From Rhodothalassium salexigens DSM 2132 (lineage in GTDB: Bacteria; Pseudomonadota; Alphaproteobacteria; Sphingomonadales; Rhodothalassiaceae): a DNA stretch of 64,000 nt. A model generated the notes under the pieces. That model did no database searches, was not told the DNA's origin, and was given only the letters and a program-made list of their open reading frames with translations. Positions 38,861-49,501 of this stretch are shown here, piece by piece. The translations under genes were made by a program, and so were the position numbers. The stretch spans positions 62,001 through 126,000 of the forward strand of contig NZ_SLXO01000001.1 of the NCBI RefSeq assembly GCF_004341375.1, in the 5' to 3' direction. Within the stretch, counting starts at the first letter, position 1. Each line of letters starts with the position of its first letter.

Positions 38861-40262
38861 GCCGCTGCATCGTCATGGTGGATGAGGTGTCCGTCTCCGG
38901 GGAGGGGTCGGTTGGCGCATCGGGGGCGTTTTCCGCCGCCGCTTCGATGTCCTCATGCTTGAAGCCGAGCAGCCGGTCAAGCGTTGCCGAGGCCACCATG
39001 TCGCCGGTGACATTGACCATGGTCCGGCACATGTCGAGGATTCGGTCGACGGCGAAGACCAGCCCCAGATAGTATTCCGGTACGCCCACTTGCGTCAGGA
39101 TCGCCGCCAGCAGCACGATGCCCACGCCGGGGATCGCCGCCGTGCCGATCGACGCGCCGATCGCCAGGGTCAGCACCAGCAGCGTTTCGGTCAGGCCGAA
39201 ATCCACCTGGCCGTAGACCTGGACCAGAAACACCGTGGCCACCGCCTGGTAGAGCGCGGTGCCGTCCATATTGATGGTGGCACCCAGCGGCACCACCAGG
39301 CGCCCGACCGTGGGATTGACGCCGTGGCGTTCGTTTACGGTGCGCAAGGTCAGCGGCATGGTGGCGCCCGACGAGGAACTGGAAAAGGCAAACAGCAGCA
39401 CCTCGCGCGAGCGTGACAGAAAGCGCCACGGCGAGCGCCGCGCCAACACCGCAAGGATGATCATATAGACCACCATCATGACCGCCAGCGCGCCGACCAC
39501 GGTTAGCACATAGGCGCTCACCCCGGTCAGCACCTCAAGCCCGTTGTCCATGGTCACATCGGCGATCAGCCCGAACACCGCGATCGGCGCGAACTTCATG
39601 ATCCAGTTGACGATGTTGAGGCAGACCGCCTGCGTCGAGCGCATCAGGTCGATCAGCGGTCGGGACTCGGTGCGCGGCAGCGCCAGCAGGGCGACCCCGA
39701 AGATTGCCGACGCGATCACGATCGCCAGCATATCGCCCTGAGCCAGCGACGCGACCGGGTTGGTCGGCAGCAAATTGGCGATCTGGTCGGGGATCGAACT
39801 GTCGTTCCCCACCAGCGCGTCGGTGGGGCTTTGGATGTTGACGTCGCCCTGCACCTGGGCGGAGGCGACCTGATCCTCGGCGATGTAATGCCCCGGCTTG
39901 AAAATCTGCGCCATGCTGACGCCGATGGCCACGGCGATGGTGGTCGTGGTGAGGAAATAGAGCACCACCGACAGGCCGAGCGCCTTGATTCGGTCGACCT
40001 CGTCGGAGTCGGCGACGCCCAGCGCCACCGACGACAGCACCAGCGGCACCACCACGAAGCGCAAAACGGACAGGAACAATTCGCCGGGCAGGGCGATCCA
40101 TTCGCCCAGCAACTGCATCGCGCCGTCCTCGAACAACCCCAGATCGGGACCCAGCAAAACGCCCACGAGAAGCCCCAGCACCAGACCCGCAACCACTTGG
40201 GCCCAAAGCTGTTCTTTCATGATTGCGGCGAATTTCGAGGGCGGCTGATATTGGCTTTCCAT
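38847..40262 (-). CDS. Dicarboxylate/amino acid:cation symporter (DAACS family)
   Basis: The 471-residue membrane protein has the DctA/GltP fold: eight spans and two re-entrant loops. Serine-rich [13 protein letters not shown] is hairpin 1, NMDGTALYQ the sodium/substrate motif in span 7, and [14 protein letters not shown] hairpin 2. [16 protein letters not shown] is in span 8. It takes up a dicarboxylate or glutamate/aspartate with sodium or protons. ATG 40262 follows GAGGATTTG. The last 40 residues are acidic and Pro/Thr-rich. It overlaps queC at its 3' end. Confidence 0.94.
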   Translation of the reverse strand: MESQYQPPSKFAAIMKEQLWAQVVAGLVLGLLVGVLLGPDLGLFEDGAMQLLGEWIALPGELFLSVLRFVVVPLVLSSVALGVADSDEVDRIKALGLSVVLYFLTTTTIAVAIGVSMAQIFKPGHYIAEDQVASAQVQGDVNIQSPTDALVGNDSSIPDQIANLLPTNPVASLAQGDMLAIVIASAIFGVALLALPRTESRPLIDLMRSTQAVCLNIVNWIMKFAPIAVFGLIADVTMDNGLEVLTGVSAYVLTVVGALAVMMVVYMIILAVLARRSPWRFLSRSREVLLFAFSSSSSGATMPLTLRTVNERHGVNPTVGRLVVPLGATINMDGTALYQAVATVFLVQVYGQVDFGLTETLLVLTLAIGASIGTAAIPGVGIVLLAAILTQVGVPEYYLGLVFAVDRILDMCRTMVNVTGDMVASATLDRLLGFKHEDIEAAAENAPDAPTDPSPETDTSSTMTMQRHGQQ

Positions 40263-40387
40263 AGGCAAATCCTCGACCAGACAGGGGCTCTTTCTGTCAC
40301 CGTTTGTCGCAATTGTTCAAGGGACTTAATGGGCCGTTAACAAGCGTCCATCACAGTGGCAGCCACCATTGAAGCGGTCAGGTCTGG

Positions 40388-40678
40388 ATGGACGCAATGG
40401 AAAACAATATCGATCAGGCAAATGAAAAGGCCCTGTTGGTCATAGCGGGTCTGTCGGTGGGCGAGCGGCAGGCGTTGGCCGAGACGCAATACCAACTGGG
40501 GCGTTTGTACGAAGCCGAGGGCGATCTGCCCACCAATCGCCAAGTCGCTCGGCGCTGGTATGAGTCGGCGGCGAATTGGGGCTATCGACCCGCCGCGGCG
40601 GCCCTCCATGCGATGTCCAACCGGTCGAAACGGCGGCCGCTGGCGACGCTTTTCGGCGCGCAGAATCGACGCGCCTGA
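40388..40678 (+). CDS. Small Sel1-repeat-like protein
   Basis: The 96-residue protein has one clear Sel1/TPR-like unit: QALAETQYQLGRLYEAEGDLPTNRQVARRWYESAANWGYRPAAAALHAM. Sel1 repeats mediate protein binding. The basic tail (SNRSKRRPLATLFGAQNRRA) follows. The start may be ATG 40388 or ATG 40397 (GGATGG is better placed for the latter). It is divergent from the symporter gene, 125 bases away. The partner is unknown. Confidence 0.7.
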   Translation: MDAMENNIDQANEKALLVIAGLSVGERQALAETQYQLGRLYEAEGDLPTNRQVARRWYESAANWGYRPAAAALHAMSNRSKRRPLATLFGAQNRRA

Positions 40679-41090
40679 CCGACCGGGCCGGCGGCCGCCG
40701 CTGGCGCTTTTCCACCATCCCTGCGCGGCTTGGGTGCGTTCCGAAAGGGGCGGGCGAATATGCTTGCGTTCGCCCAGGTATTTTGGGTAAAGAATTTCTT
40801 GGTTTGAAATGGTTACGTCATAAGCGTTCGTTTAGATCATCGGGTCGGGCGGCGAGCCCTCGTCCTATTGTCGTTGAACCCCAAAATTCCCTTTATTTGT
40901 AACTGTTTGGGCTCATTTCGGGCTGCGACACAGTGCTGCGAACGGTTGCTTTTTCCCCGCGAACGGGTGCACCCCTCTGTCTGTTGATGTACATCAACGT
41001 GACCGGTCCCGGGCCGGTCATAGCGTCCGCCGGCGTCTGTTGCGCGCCTGCGCGGCGGGCCTGACTTACGCGCGATGTGGAGCTTGAACG
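40679..41090. other. 412-base spacer upstream of ccoN
   Basis: This is the promoter region of the cbb3 oxidase operon. It includes an AT-richer segment at about 40780-40910 and the Fnr-type box at 40983-40998. No gene is seen in it. GGAG of the ccoN ribosome site lies just before 41091. Confidence 0.6.
40983..40998. promoter_or_regulatory. Fnr/FixK box of the cco operon
   Basis: GTTGATGTACATCAAC is a perfect 16-bp palindrome that contains the full anaerobox consensus TTGAT-N4-ATCAA (40984-40997). It is centred about 100 bases upstream of ccoN. Fnr/FixK control of cbb3 oxidase genes is well established in alphaproteobacteria. Confidence 0.93.
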
Positions 41091-42728
41091 ATGGCGCACT
41101 CCCTTGTCTCGGCCCCGAATCTGTCCCGGTTCGCCAGCTATCTCGTGTTCGGTGCTGGCGCGCTGATGAGCCTGGTTTTGTGGGCGTTCGCCGAAGACCA
41201 GACCATGACGGTTCACGCCATGCTGTTTTTGGCCTTCTTTCTGGCGGCCATCTACTGGGTCGCTGGACGGCAGGGGCGGCCGCCGGTGGCTCAGGAAGTG
41301 GACGGTAAGCCCAATTACAACGAGGCCGTGGTAAAGGCCGGCGTCATCGCCACCGTGGTCTGGGGCCTGGTGGGCTTTTCCGTGGGCGTGGTGATCGCCT
41401 GGCAGTTGGCATTCCCGGCGCTCAACTTCGACACCTCGTTCATCAATTTCGGGCGCCTGCGGCCGGTGCACACGTCCGCCGTCATCTTTGCCTTCGGCGG
41501 CAACGCGCTGATCGCCACCTCGCTCTATTGCGTGCAGCGGACCAACCGGACCCGGCTGTTCGGCGACGGCCTGGCCTGGTTCGTGTTCTGGGGCTATCAG
41601 CTGTTTATCGTGCTGGCGGCCACCAGCTATCTGATGGGCGCCACCCAGGGCCGGGAATACGCCGAGCCCGAATGGCATGTGGACCTGTGGCTGACGCTGG
41701 TCTGGGTCTGTTATCTGCTGGTGTTCCTGGGCACGCTGATCAAGCGCAAGGAAAGCCACATCTATGTGGCCAACTGGTTCTACCTGGCGTTCATCGTCAC
41801 CATCGCCATGCTGCATCTGGGCAATAACATGGCGGTGCCGGTGTCGCTGTTCTCGTCCAAGTCGGTGTCGCTGTTCTCGGGCGTTCAGGATGCCATGATC
41901 CAGTGGTGGTACGGCCACAACGCGGTCGGCTTTTTCCTGACCGCCGGCTTCCTGGGCATGATGTACTATTTCGTGCCCAAGCGTGCCGAGCGGCCGGTCT
42001 ATTCCTATCGGCTGTCGATCATCCACTTCTGGGCGCTGATCTTCCTCTATATCTGGGCCGGTCCGCACCATCTGCACTATACCGCGCTGCCCGACTGGGC
42101 GCAGACGCTGGGCATGTTCTTCTCGATCATGCTGTGGATGCCGAGCTGGGGCGGCATGATCAACGGCCTGATGACCCTGGCCGGCGCCTGGGACAAGCTG
42201 CGCACCGATCCGGTGATCCGGATGTTGATCGTCTCGGTGGCGTTCTACGGCATGTCGACGTTCGAAGGCCCGGTGATGTCGATCAAGCAGGTCAATTCGC
42301 TCAGCCACTACACCGACTGGACCGTGGGCCATGTGCATTCGGGCGCGCTCGGCTGGGTCGGCTTTGTCAGCTTCGGTGCCGTCTATTGCCTGGTCCCGTG
42401 GCTGTGGAAGCGCCGCGAGATGTTTTCCAAGCGCCTGATCGAATGGCACTTCTGGATCGCGACCGCGGGTATCCTTTTGTACATCACGGCGATGTGGGTG
42501 TCGGGGATCATGCAGGGCCTGATGTGGCGCGCCCATGATGAGCTGGGCTTCCTGCAATACAGCTTCGTCGAAACCGTCGAGGCCATGCACCCCTATTACG
42601 TGATCCGGGCGCTTGGCGGCGTGCTCTATCTCACCGGTGCCGGGATCATGGCCTACAATGTCTACATGACGATCCGCGGGCGCGAAGCGGCGACGCAGGC
42701 CGCGCCCAAGGCCGTCCCGGCCGAGTAA
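41091..42728 (+). CDS. ccoN: cbb3-type cytochrome c oxidase subunit I
   Basis: The 545-residue catalytic subunit has about twelve membrane spans and binds heme b and the heme b3-CuB centre. Conserved histidines lie in [55 protein letters not shown] and [17 protein letters not shown]. It reduces oxygen with high affinity and pumps protons. ATG 41091 follows GGAG and GAACG. It is the first gene of ccoNOQP; a perfect Fnr box lies upstream. Confidence 0.99.
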   Translation: MAHSLVSAPNLSRFASYLVFGAGALMSLVLWAFAEDQTMTVHAMLFLAFFLAAIYWVAGRQGRPPVAQEVDGKPNYNEAVVKAGVIATVVWGLVGFSVGVVIAWQLAFPALNFDTSFINFGRLRPVHTSAVIFAFGGNALIATSLYCVQRTNRTRLFGDGLAWFVFWGYQLFIVLAATSYLMGATQGREYAEPEWHVDLWLTLVWVCYLLVFLGTLIKRKESHIYVANWFYLAFIVTIAMLHLGNNMAVPVSLFSSKSVSLFSGVQDAMIQWWYGHNAVGFFLTAGFLGMMYYFVPKRAERPVYSYRLSIIHFWALIFLYIWAGPHHLHYTALPDWAQTLGMFFSIMLWMPSWGGMINGLMTLAGAWDKLRTDPVIRMLIVSVAFYGMSTFEGPVMSIKQVNSLSHYTDWTVGHVHSGALGWVGFVSFGAVYCLVPWLWKRREMFSKRLIEWHFWIATAGILLYITAMWVSGIMQGLMWRAHDELGFLQYSFVETVEAMHPYYVIRALGGVLYLTGAGIMAYNVYMTIRGREAATQAAPKAVPAE

Positions 42729-42741
42729 GGAGATTCTGGCC

Positions 42742-43479
42742 ATGGCATCGACACCCAAACTCTCCCACGAGCCGTTCGAGAAGCGCTCGATCCTGCTGCT
42801 GGTCGGTATTCTGATCGTGGTGGCGATCGGCGGCATCGTGGAAATCGTGCCCCTGTTTCTGGTCCAGAGCACGATCGAAAAGGTGCAGGGGATGCGCCCC
42901 TACACGCCGCTTGAGCTGGCCGGGCGCAACATCTATCTGCGCGAGGGCTGTTACAACTGCCACAGCCAGATGGTTCGGTCGCTGCGTTCCGAAGTGGAGC
43001 GCTACGGCCACTATTCGCTGGCGGCGGAAAGCATGTATGACCACCCGTTTCAGTGGGGGTCCAAGCGCACCGGCCCGGATCTGGCCCGGCTCGGCGGCAA
43101 GTATTCCGACGACTGGCACCGCATCCACATGGCCAACCCGCGCGCCATCGTGCCCGAGAGCATCATGCCGGGTTATCCGTTCCTGGTCGAAACCAAGCTC
43201 GATTACGACAATATCGACAAGGTGATGATCGCCAACCGGCGCGCCGGCGTGCCCTATACCGACGCCCAGATCGCCAATGCCCATGCCGATCTGCGCGCCC
43301 AGGCGAGCGCCGACGGCGGCGATCTGGCCGAGCGGTACAACAAGGCCACGGCGCGCGACTGGGACGGCAAGCCCGACCAGATCACCGAGTTGGACGCCTT
43401 GATCGCTTACATGCAGATGCTCGGCACGCTGGTCGACTTCGAGAGCTACGACGTCGACGCGTCGGACAACCGGCGCTGA
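42742..43479 (+). CDS. ccoO: cbb3-type oxidase subunit II, monoheme cytochrome c
   Basis: The 245-residue subunit has one N-terminal membrane anchor ([24 protein letters not shown]) and a periplasmic monoheme domain. CYNCH is the heme motif in [17 protein letters not shown]. The conserved [31 protein letters not shown] and a methionine ligand in SIMPGYPFL follow. AAGGAG precedes ATG 42742. It passes electrons from CcoP to CcoN. Confidence 0.99.
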   Translation: MASTPKLSHEPFEKRSILLLVGILIVVAIGGIVEIVPLFLVQSTIEKVQGMRPYTPLELAGRNIYLREGCYNCHSQMVRSLRSEVERYGHYSLAAESMYDHPFQWGSKRTGPDLARLGGKYSDDWHRIHMANPRAIVPESIMPGYPFLVETKLDYDNIDKVMIANRRAGVPYTDAQIANAHADLRAQASADGGDLAERYNKATARDWDGKPDQITELDALIAYMQMLGTLVDFESYDVDASDNRR

Positions 43480-43492
43480 GCGGGGGTGGGTG

Positions 43493-43711
43493 ATGGTCAG
43501 CTATGAAGCTTTCTCACGCTTTGCCGGCACATGGGGACTGGTGTTGTTGGTGGTGATGTTCGTCATCGCGCTGGCTTACGCCCTGTGGCCCAGCAATCAG
43601 GACAAGTTCAACCGGGCGGCGCGCAATCCGCTGGACGACGAGCGTGGCCCGGATGCTTACGAGGACGCCGACCGGCAGCCCGGGAACGGCGACGCAGGGA
43701 GCGGTCGATGA
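43493..43711 (+). CDS. ccoQ: cbb3-type oxidase subunit CcoQ
   Basis: This 72-residue protein has one membrane span (TWGLVLLVVMFVIALAYALWP) followed by the typical NQDKFNRAARNPLDDE. The family stabilises the oxidase and links CcoP with CcoNO. ATG 43493 is used (GTG 43490 directly before it is possible). Its stop overlaps the ccoP start by four bases (ATGA). Confidence 0.95.
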   Translation: MVSYEAFSRFAGTWGLVLLVVMFVIALAYALWPSNQDKFNRAARNPLDDERGPDAYEDADRQPGNGDAGSGR

Positions 43712-44676
43712 GCACGCGAGAAACCGACGAACCCACCGGCAAGGAAACCACCGGCCACGAGTGGGACGGCATCAAGGAACTGGACACGCCCCTGCCGGCC
43801 TGGTGGCTGTATACCTTCTATGCCTGCATCGCCTTGAGCATGGTGTTCTTCGTGCTGTGGCCGTCCTGGCCGATCCCGACCGCCGACGGCTGGACCTATA
43901 CCAAGGGGATCGTTGGCTATTCCCAGCGCCAGCGGGTCGAGCAATTGACCGCCGAGGCGCGCGCCGACCTGGAACAGGAGATGGAGGCCATGCGCGATCT
44001 GTCGCTGGCCGAAATCCGCACCGACAAGGCGTTGATGCCGATTGCGCTCAAGGCCGGCGAGGCCGCGTTCGGCGACAATTGTGCCGGCTGTCACGGCTCG
44101 GGCGCACAGGGGTTTGAGGGCTTCCCCAATCTCAATGACGACGCTTGGATCTGGGGCGGCAGCCTGGAAGCGATCCACCAGACCATCGAAAACGGCATTC
44201 GGTGGGACGACAATCCCGATACGCGCTACAATGTCATGCCGTCGTTCCTGTCCGACGGCATCCTGACCCGCGAGCAGGTCGGCCAGGTGGTCCAGTATGT
44301 GCGCCGCATCTCGGACCAGGAGCACGACGCGGCGAAGGCCGAACAGGGCGCGGCCATCTATGATCAGCAATGCGGCTTCTGCCACGGCGCGCAAGGCAAG
44401 GGCATGACCGATCTGGGGGCGCCCAACCTGACCGACGCCATCTGGCTTTATGGCGGCGACGTGGCGTCGCTGACCGAGACCGTGTCCTACAGTCGCTACG
44501 GGGTTATGCCGGCCTGGGAAGACCGGCTCGATCCGCTGACCATCAAGCAACTGGCGGTCTATGTGCATGCGCTCGGCGGCGGCGAGCCGGTGGCCACCGC
44601 CGATGCCGGCTCGGCGACCACTCCGGCGACGGACGACGGCGGCTCGGCCAGCGGTGAAACGCGCGGCGGTCTGTGA
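43708..44676 (+). CDS. ccoP: cbb3-type oxidase subunit III, diheme cytochrome c
   Basis: The 322-residue subunit has an N-terminal FixP segment (EWDGIKELDTPLPAWWLYTFYACI) with one span, and then two heme c domains. Heme motifs are CAGCH (AFGDNCAGCHGSGAQG) and CGFCH (YDQQCGFCHGAQGKG). Methionine ligands are likely in VMPSFLSDG and VMPAWEDRL. The Thr/Gly-rich end (about 295-322) is variable. It accepts electrons from the bc1 complex or soluble cytochromes. Confidence 0.99.
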   Translation: MSTRETDEPTGKETTGHEWDGIKELDTPLPAWWLYTFYACIALSMVFFVLWPSWPIPTADGWTYTKGIVGYSQRQRVEQLTAEARADLEQEMEAMRDLSLAEIRTDKALMPIALKAGEAAFGDNCAGCHGSGAQGFEGFPNLNDDAWIWGGSLEAIHQTIENGIRWDDNPDTRYNVMPSFLSDGILTREQVGQVVQYVRRISDQEHDAAKAEQGAAIYDQQCGFCHGAQGKGMTDLGAPNLTDAIWLYGGDVASLTETVSYSRYGVMPAWEDRLDPLTIKQLAVYVHALGGGEPVATADAGSATTPATDDGGSASGETRGGL

Positions 44677-44856
44677 CCGGCACCAAGACGGTCGCGTCCG
44701 GCGGCGGTTGCGATGGCGTCGGCCGGCGGAGCGCGGCTCTACGGCCGGCCGGCACGACCAAGGGTCGCAGTCGGGTTGATCGGGCTGACAGCCCGGCGCA
44801 GTCGGCACTAGTTTAAGGGGCGATCATCGGGTCGCGCCGGGAAGCGAGTAGAAACG

Positions 44857-46401
44857 ATGGCGACATCTGCCCCAGACACGGTGGCCGACGGCAAGGCCCA
44901 CGGGCTCCAGGCCCTGAGCGAGACCGTCGCCGCCGACACCGAGGCCCTGGCGGACGACCGGGCCGAAGCGGTCAACGCCAAGCACAACCGGCCGCTCTAT
45001 GAGTCGCCGCCGAAGATCCACCCCAAGCAGGCCAAGGGCCGGTTTCGGCGCATCAAGTGGATCGTGCTGTTCGTCACCCTGGGCATCTATTATCTGGCGC
45101 CCTGGGTGCGCTGGCCGCGCGGCGAGGGCATCCCCGACCAGGCCATTCTGGTGGATTTCTCCGACCGCAAATTCTACTTCTTCTTCATCGAGATCTGGCC
45201 GCAGGAATTCTATTACATCACCGGTCTGCTGATCCTGGCCGCGTTGGGGCTGTTTCTGGTCACCAGCGTGTTCGGCCGGGTCTGGTGTGGCTATACCTGC
45301 CCGCAGACCGTGTGGACCGACCTGTTCGTGCAGATCGAGCGCTGGATCGAGGGCGACCGCAACAAACGCATTCGTCTCGACCAGGCGAGATGGACGCTGG
45401 CCAAGCTGGCCAAGCGCACCGCCAAGCATGGGCTGTGGCTCTTGGTGGCGGTGTCCACCGGCGGCGCCTGGGTGTTCTATTTCAACGACGCGCCGCAGCT
45501 TTTGGGCGATCTGTTCGCCGGTACCGCGCCGACGCCGGCCTATGTGTCCATGGGTGTGCTGACCGCGACCACCTACCTGCTTGGCGGCCATGCGCGCGAA
45601 CAGGTGTGCACCTATATGTGCCCGTGGCCGCGCATCCAGGGCGCCATGTTCGACGAGAACACGCTGTTGGTCAGCTATCGTTGGGATCGTGGCGAGCCGC
45701 GCGGTCGCCACAAGAAGGGCGACAGTTGGGAAGGCCGCGGCGACTGCATCGATTGCAACCAGTGCGTGGCGGTCTGCCCCGTGGGCATCGATATCCGCGA
45801 CGGCGCGCAGATGGAGTGCATCCAGTGCGCGCTGTGCATCGACGCCTGCAACGATGTGATGGCCAAGGTCGGCCGACCGCCCAACCTGATCGCCTATGAG
45901 ACCATCAACGCGCCCGAGCGGCGCGCCCAGGGCGATTATTCGGGCATCCGGTTGTTGCGGCCGCGCACGCTGCTCTATTCGGCCTTGATCGCGGTGGTTG
46001 CCGGCATCATGGTCGCCGGCCTGTCGACGCGCGCGACCACCGACGTCAACGTGCTGCGCGACCGCAATCCGGTGTTCGTGCGCCTGGCCGACGGTGGCAT
46101 CCGCAACGGCTATGAACTCAAGGTGTTGAACAAGCTGCACCAAGACCGCACCTTCGAGATCAGCGTCGCGGGCCTGCCGGGAGTGCGCTTGTTCAACCCG
46201 GTAACCCGCGAAGAAGGAACCGTGGCCCTGACCGTGCCCGCCGACAGCGTCGGCAGCGTCAAGCTCTACGTGTCGCTGCCTAAGGGTCATGTGACCGACG
46301 GGACGCTTGAGGACGGGTCGGCGGCGGTGGATTTCGTGATCCGCCACGATGCCACCGACACCCGGGTGGTCGAGACCATGCCGTTTCGCGGCCCGAACTG
46401 A
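44857..46401 (+). CDS. ccoG: cbb3 oxidase assembly iron-sulfur protein
   Basis: The 514-residue integral membrane protein (CcoG/RdxA/FixG) helps copper reduction and oxidase assembly. It has about five spans (for example WIVLFVTLGIYYLAPWV). CGYTCPQTVWTDLF and CTYMCPWPRIQGAMFD lie at membrane borders. Two [4Fe-4S] motifs are in DCIDCNQCVAVCPVGIDI and ECIQCALCIDACN. A C-terminal Ig-like periplasmic domain follows the last span. The gene is 180 bases after ccoP and could have its own promoter. Confidence 0.97.
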   Translation: MATSAPDTVADGKAHGLQALSETVAADTEALADDRAEAVNAKHNRPLYESPPKIHPKQAKGRFRRIKWIVLFVTLGIYYLAPWVRWPRGEGIPDQAILVDFSDRKFYFFFIEIWPQEFYYITGLLILAALGLFLVTSVFGRVWCGYTCPQTVWTDLFVQIERWIEGDRNKRIRLDQARWTLAKLAKRTAKHGLWLLVAVSTGGAWVFYFNDAPQLLGDLFAGTAPTPAYVSMGVLTATTYLLGGHAREQVCTYMCPWPRIQGAMFDENTLLVSYRWDRGEPRGRHKKGDSWEGRGDCIDCNQCVAVCPVGIDIRDGAQMECIQCALCIDACNDVMAKVGRPPNLIAYETINAPERRAQGDYSGIRLLRPRTLLYSALIAVVAGIMVAGLSTRATTDVNVLRDRNPVFVRLADGGIRNGYELKVLNKLHQDRTFEISVAGLPGVRLFNPVTREEGTVALTVPADSVGSVKLYVSLPKGHVTDGTLEDGSAAVDFVIRHDATDTRVVETMPFRGPN

Positions 46402-46691
46402 CCGGCCGGAGCGCGCCGCGCCAGGGCACGCACCGTCGCCGCGCGCCCTGGAGCCGGGTTTAGGAAACGGTCCCACGAGCCGGGCAAGGGAAGGTTCCTT
46501 TGGCGCGAGTGTCGGTGTCGGTGCTGCGGCCGCGGGCGGGACATCATCGACGGGGCGGTGGATGCAGCGGGGGGCGCGTCCTCAAGCGGACGTCGGTTCG
46601 GCTTTTCCCGTCGCGGGTCCATGCGCTAGACTGACACGCTGCGGGGGGGTAGGCCCCGGGCAACCAACTCTCCCAGGCGAGAGGGACGACC

Positions 46692-47201
46692 GTGATCAAG
46701 AGTTTTTTCCAAGGCCCCTGGACCGGTAAGCATATCTGGACGCTGATCCTGGCGTTTTTCGGGGCGGTGATCGTCGCCAACATGGTGATGATCTATTTTG
46801 CCGTGAACACCTTCCACGGCGTCGAGGATCGTGACGCCTACGCCAAGGGGCGTGACTATAACCAAGTGATCGCTGCCGGCGCGGCCCAGCGCAGGCTCGG
46901 CCTGGACGCGGTCTTGGCGCATCGGCTGGTCGAGCAGGGCGGGGGCGACGCCGTGGCGGTGTCGCTGACGCTCGCCGATGCCAAGGGGGCAGCGGTGCCG
47001 AGCCTCAAGCCCGTGCTGACGCTGCGCCGGCCATCGGAAGCGACGCTCGATCGCACGGCGGCGATGGTCGAACCGATGCCGGGGCGCTACACTGCCACGC
47101 TTGACTTGCCGAAGCCCGGCAAGTGGGAAATCCGCATCACCGCCAAGCATCCCGACGGCACCGCACTGCGCTGGGACAAACCGGTGGTGCTGGCGCCATG
47201 A
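46692..47201 (+). CDS. ccoH: FixH/CcoH family protein
   Basis: This 169-residue protein has a single membrane span (IWTLILAFFGAVIVANMVMIYFAV) and a periplasmic beta domain. The VNTFHGVEDRDAYAKGRDYNQV segment is the family signature, with GRYTATLDLPKPGKWEIRI near the end. CcoH takes part in cbb3 assembly. The start is GTG 46692, with GAGAGGGA 8 bases upstream, inside a small CTCTC/GAGAG hairpin. Its stop overlaps ccoI by four bases. Confidence 0.94.
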   Translation: MIKSFFQGPWTGKHIWTLILAFFGAVIVANMVMIYFAVNTFHGVEDRDAYAKGRDYNQVIAAGAAQRRLGLDAVLAHRLVEQGGGDAVAVSLTLADAKGAAVPSLKPVLTLRRPSEATLDRTAAMVEPMPGRYTATLDLPKPGKWEIRITAKHPDGTALRWDKPVVLAP

Positions 47202-49501
47202 CCCCGACGGCCCGCGACGAGGATAACACCCAAGGCAACGCGTCTGGCGGTGTGCCGGTGACGCTCGGGCCGGCCGACCCCGCCGCCGCCCTCGACCGGG
47301 CGCTCGGGCTGGAGCGCTATGTGCGCCGCGACGGCGACAGCGCGTCGATCAGCCTGGTGGTGCCGGGCATGCACTGCGCCGGCTGCATGGCCAAGGTGGA
47401 GCGGGCCTTGAACGGCGACGAGGCGGTCACCGGGGCGCGCGCCAACCTGTCCACCAAGCGCGTGTCGGTGTCGTGGACGCCGGGGCGGACCACGCCCGAG
47501 GCGCTGATCGCGCGGCTGGACGCCATCGGCTTCGACGCCGCGCCGTTCGACCCCAAGCTGGTCGGCAGCGACCAGCACACCCGCGAGGGCGAACTGCTGC
47601 GCGCCATGGGCGTCTCGGGCTTTGCCGCCGCCAATGTGATGCTGTTGTCGGTGTCGGTGTGGGCGGGGCTGTGGTCGGAGGACATGGCACCGGCGACCCG
47701 GCAGCTGTTTCACTGGATCTCGGCGCTGATCGCGATCCCGGCGGTCGCCTATGCCGGCCGGCCGTTCTTTCGCTCGGCGCTCGGCGCGTTGCGGCGCCGG
47801 ACCATGAACATGGACGTGCCGATCTCGCTTGCCGTGGTGCTGGCGCTCGCCGCCAGCATGATCGAGGCGGCGCGCGGCGGCGAGCATGTCTATTTCGACG
47901 CCAGCGTGTCGCTGCTGTTTTTCCTGCTGATCGGGCGCTATCTGGACGTGCGGATGCGCGGCCGGGCGACCGAGGCGGCGCAGAACCTGCTGGGCCTGAA
48001 AGCGGTCGCCGCCACGGTGGTGCGCCCCGACGGCAGCCGCGCCCAGGTGCCGGTCGACGCGCTCGACCCGGGCATGCGGGTGTTGGTGCCCGCCGGCATG
48101 CGGGTGCCCGCCGACGGCGTGGTGCGCGCGGGCGCGTCGAGCATCGATGCCGGCCTGATCACCGGCGAGGCGGTGCCCGAAGATGTGGGCGAGGGCTGCC
48201 GGGTGTTCGCCGGCACGCTCAACCTGTCGGCGCCGATCACGGTAACGGTGACCAAGCGCGACGAGGACAGCCTGCTGGCCGAGATCGTGCGGCTGATGGA
48301 AGCCGCCGAACAGGGCCGCGCCGACTTCGTGCAACTGGCCGACAAGCTGGTGCGCTTCTATGCGCCGGCGGTGCACATCCTGGCCGCCGGCACGTTCGGC
48401 GGCTGGATGCTTGCCGGCGCCACCTGGCACGACGCCTTGTTGAAGGCGGTGGCGGTGTTGATCATCACCTGCCCGTGCGCCTTGGGGCTGGCCGTGCCGG
48501 TGGTCCAGGTGGCCGCCACCGGTCGGTTGATGCGCCGCGGCGTGCTGGTCAAGACCGGTGACGCGCTCGAACGCCTGTCGCGCGCCGACACGGTGGTGTT
48601 CGACAAGACGGGCACGCTGACCGCCGGCGACCTGACGCTGGTGGCGGGGCAGGACCACGACCCGGCCGACCTGCGCCTGGCCGCCACCCTGGCACAGAAC
48701 AGCCGTCACCCGCTGTCGCAGGCGATCGTGCGCGCCGCTGGCGCTGTCGGTGCTGCCGGCGGCGCCTTGCCGTCAGCGGACGAGGTTAAAGAAGTGCCGG
48801 GCTGCGGGCTGACCGGCCGGGTCGACGGCCGCACCGTGCGGCTGGGCAATGCCGCCTGGCTCGGGCATGGTGGCGAGGCAGGCACCGCGCGGGCCGAGGC
48901 GGCGGGGCCCGAGATGTGGCTCGACCGGGGCGACGGCGGCGCGCCGCTGCGCTTCGCCTTTCTCGACCATCCGCGCGCCGACGCCGCTGAAACGGTGGCC
49001 GCGCTCAAGCGGCTCGGGATGCGGGTCGAATTGCTGTCCGGCGACCGTGCGCCGGCGGTGCGCGCGGCGGCCGAGGCGGCGGGCATCGACCATTGGCACG
49101 GGCAGAAGTCGCCAGCCGACAAGATCGCCCATCTCAAGGCGCTGGCCGACCAGGGCCACACCGTCGCCATGGTCGGCGACGGTCTCAACGATGCGCCGGC
49201 ATTGGCCACGGCGCACGTTTCGGTGTCGCCGGCAAGTGCGGCGGACGTGTCGCTGACCGCCGCCGACGTGGTGTTCCAAGGCGAGCAACTGGGGCCGGTG
49301 GCCGGCCTGTTCATCCTGGCGCGCCGGTCGCAGCGGCGCATCGTCGAGAATTTCGGCCTGGCGCTGACCTATAACGCCATCGCCGTGCCGCTGGCCGTGG
49401 CCGGCTTCGTGACCCCGTTGGTGGCCGCCATCGCCATGTCGTCGTCGTCGATCCTGGTCACCGCCAACGCGCTGCGCCTGCGCCTGAAGGAGAGCCCATG
49501 A
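47198..49501 (+). CDS. ccoI: P-type copper-transporting ATPase for cbb3 oxidase
   Basis: This 767-residue P1B-ATPase provides copper for the oxidase. It has an N-terminal metal-binding domain with GMHCAGCMAKVERAL and several spans. TGEAVPEDVG lies in the actuator domain, and the copper motif is ITCPCALGLAVP in span 6. The phosphorylation site is VVFDKTGTLT, and SRHPLSQAIVRAAG and VGDGLNDAPALA complete the cytosolic part. The ATG at 47198 overlaps the ccoH stop; a longer frame does not add homology. The stop overlaps ccoS by four bases (ATGA). Confidence 0.98.
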   Translation: MTPTARDEDNTQGNASGGVPVTLGPADPAAALDRALGLERYVRRDGDSASISLVVPGMHCAGCMAKVERALNGDEAVTGARANLSTKRVSVSWTPGRTTPEALIARLDAIGFDAAPFDPKLVGSDQHTREGELLRAMGVSGFAAANVMLLSVSVWAGLWSEDMAPATRQLFHWISALIAIPAVAYAGRPFFRSALGALRRRTMNMDVPISLAVVLALAASMIEAARGGEHVYFDASVSLLFFLLIGRYLDVRMRGRATEAAQNLLGLKAVAATVVRPDGSRAQVPVDALDPGMRVLVPAGMRVPADGVVRAGASSIDAGLITGEAVPEDVGEGCRVFAGTLNLSAPITVTVTKRDEDSLLAEIVRLMEAAEQGRADFVQLADKLVRFYAPAVHILAAGTFGGWMLAGATWHDALLKAVAVLIITCPCALGLAVPVVQVAATGRLMRRGVLVKTGDALERLSRADTVVFDKTGTLTAGDLTLVAGQDHDPADLRLAATLAQNSRHPLSQAIVRAAGAVGAAGGALPSADEVKEVPGCGLTGRVDGRTVRLGNAAWLGHGGEAGTARAEAAGPEMWLDRGDGGAPLRFAFLDHPRADAAETVAALKRLGMRVELLSGDRAPAVRAAAEAAGIDHWHGQKSPADKIAHLKALADQGHTVAMVGDGLNDAPALATAHVSVSPASAADVSLTAADVVFQGEQLGPVAGLFILARRSQRRIVENFGLALTYNAIAVPLAVAGFVTPLVAAIAMSSSSILVTANALRLRLKESP

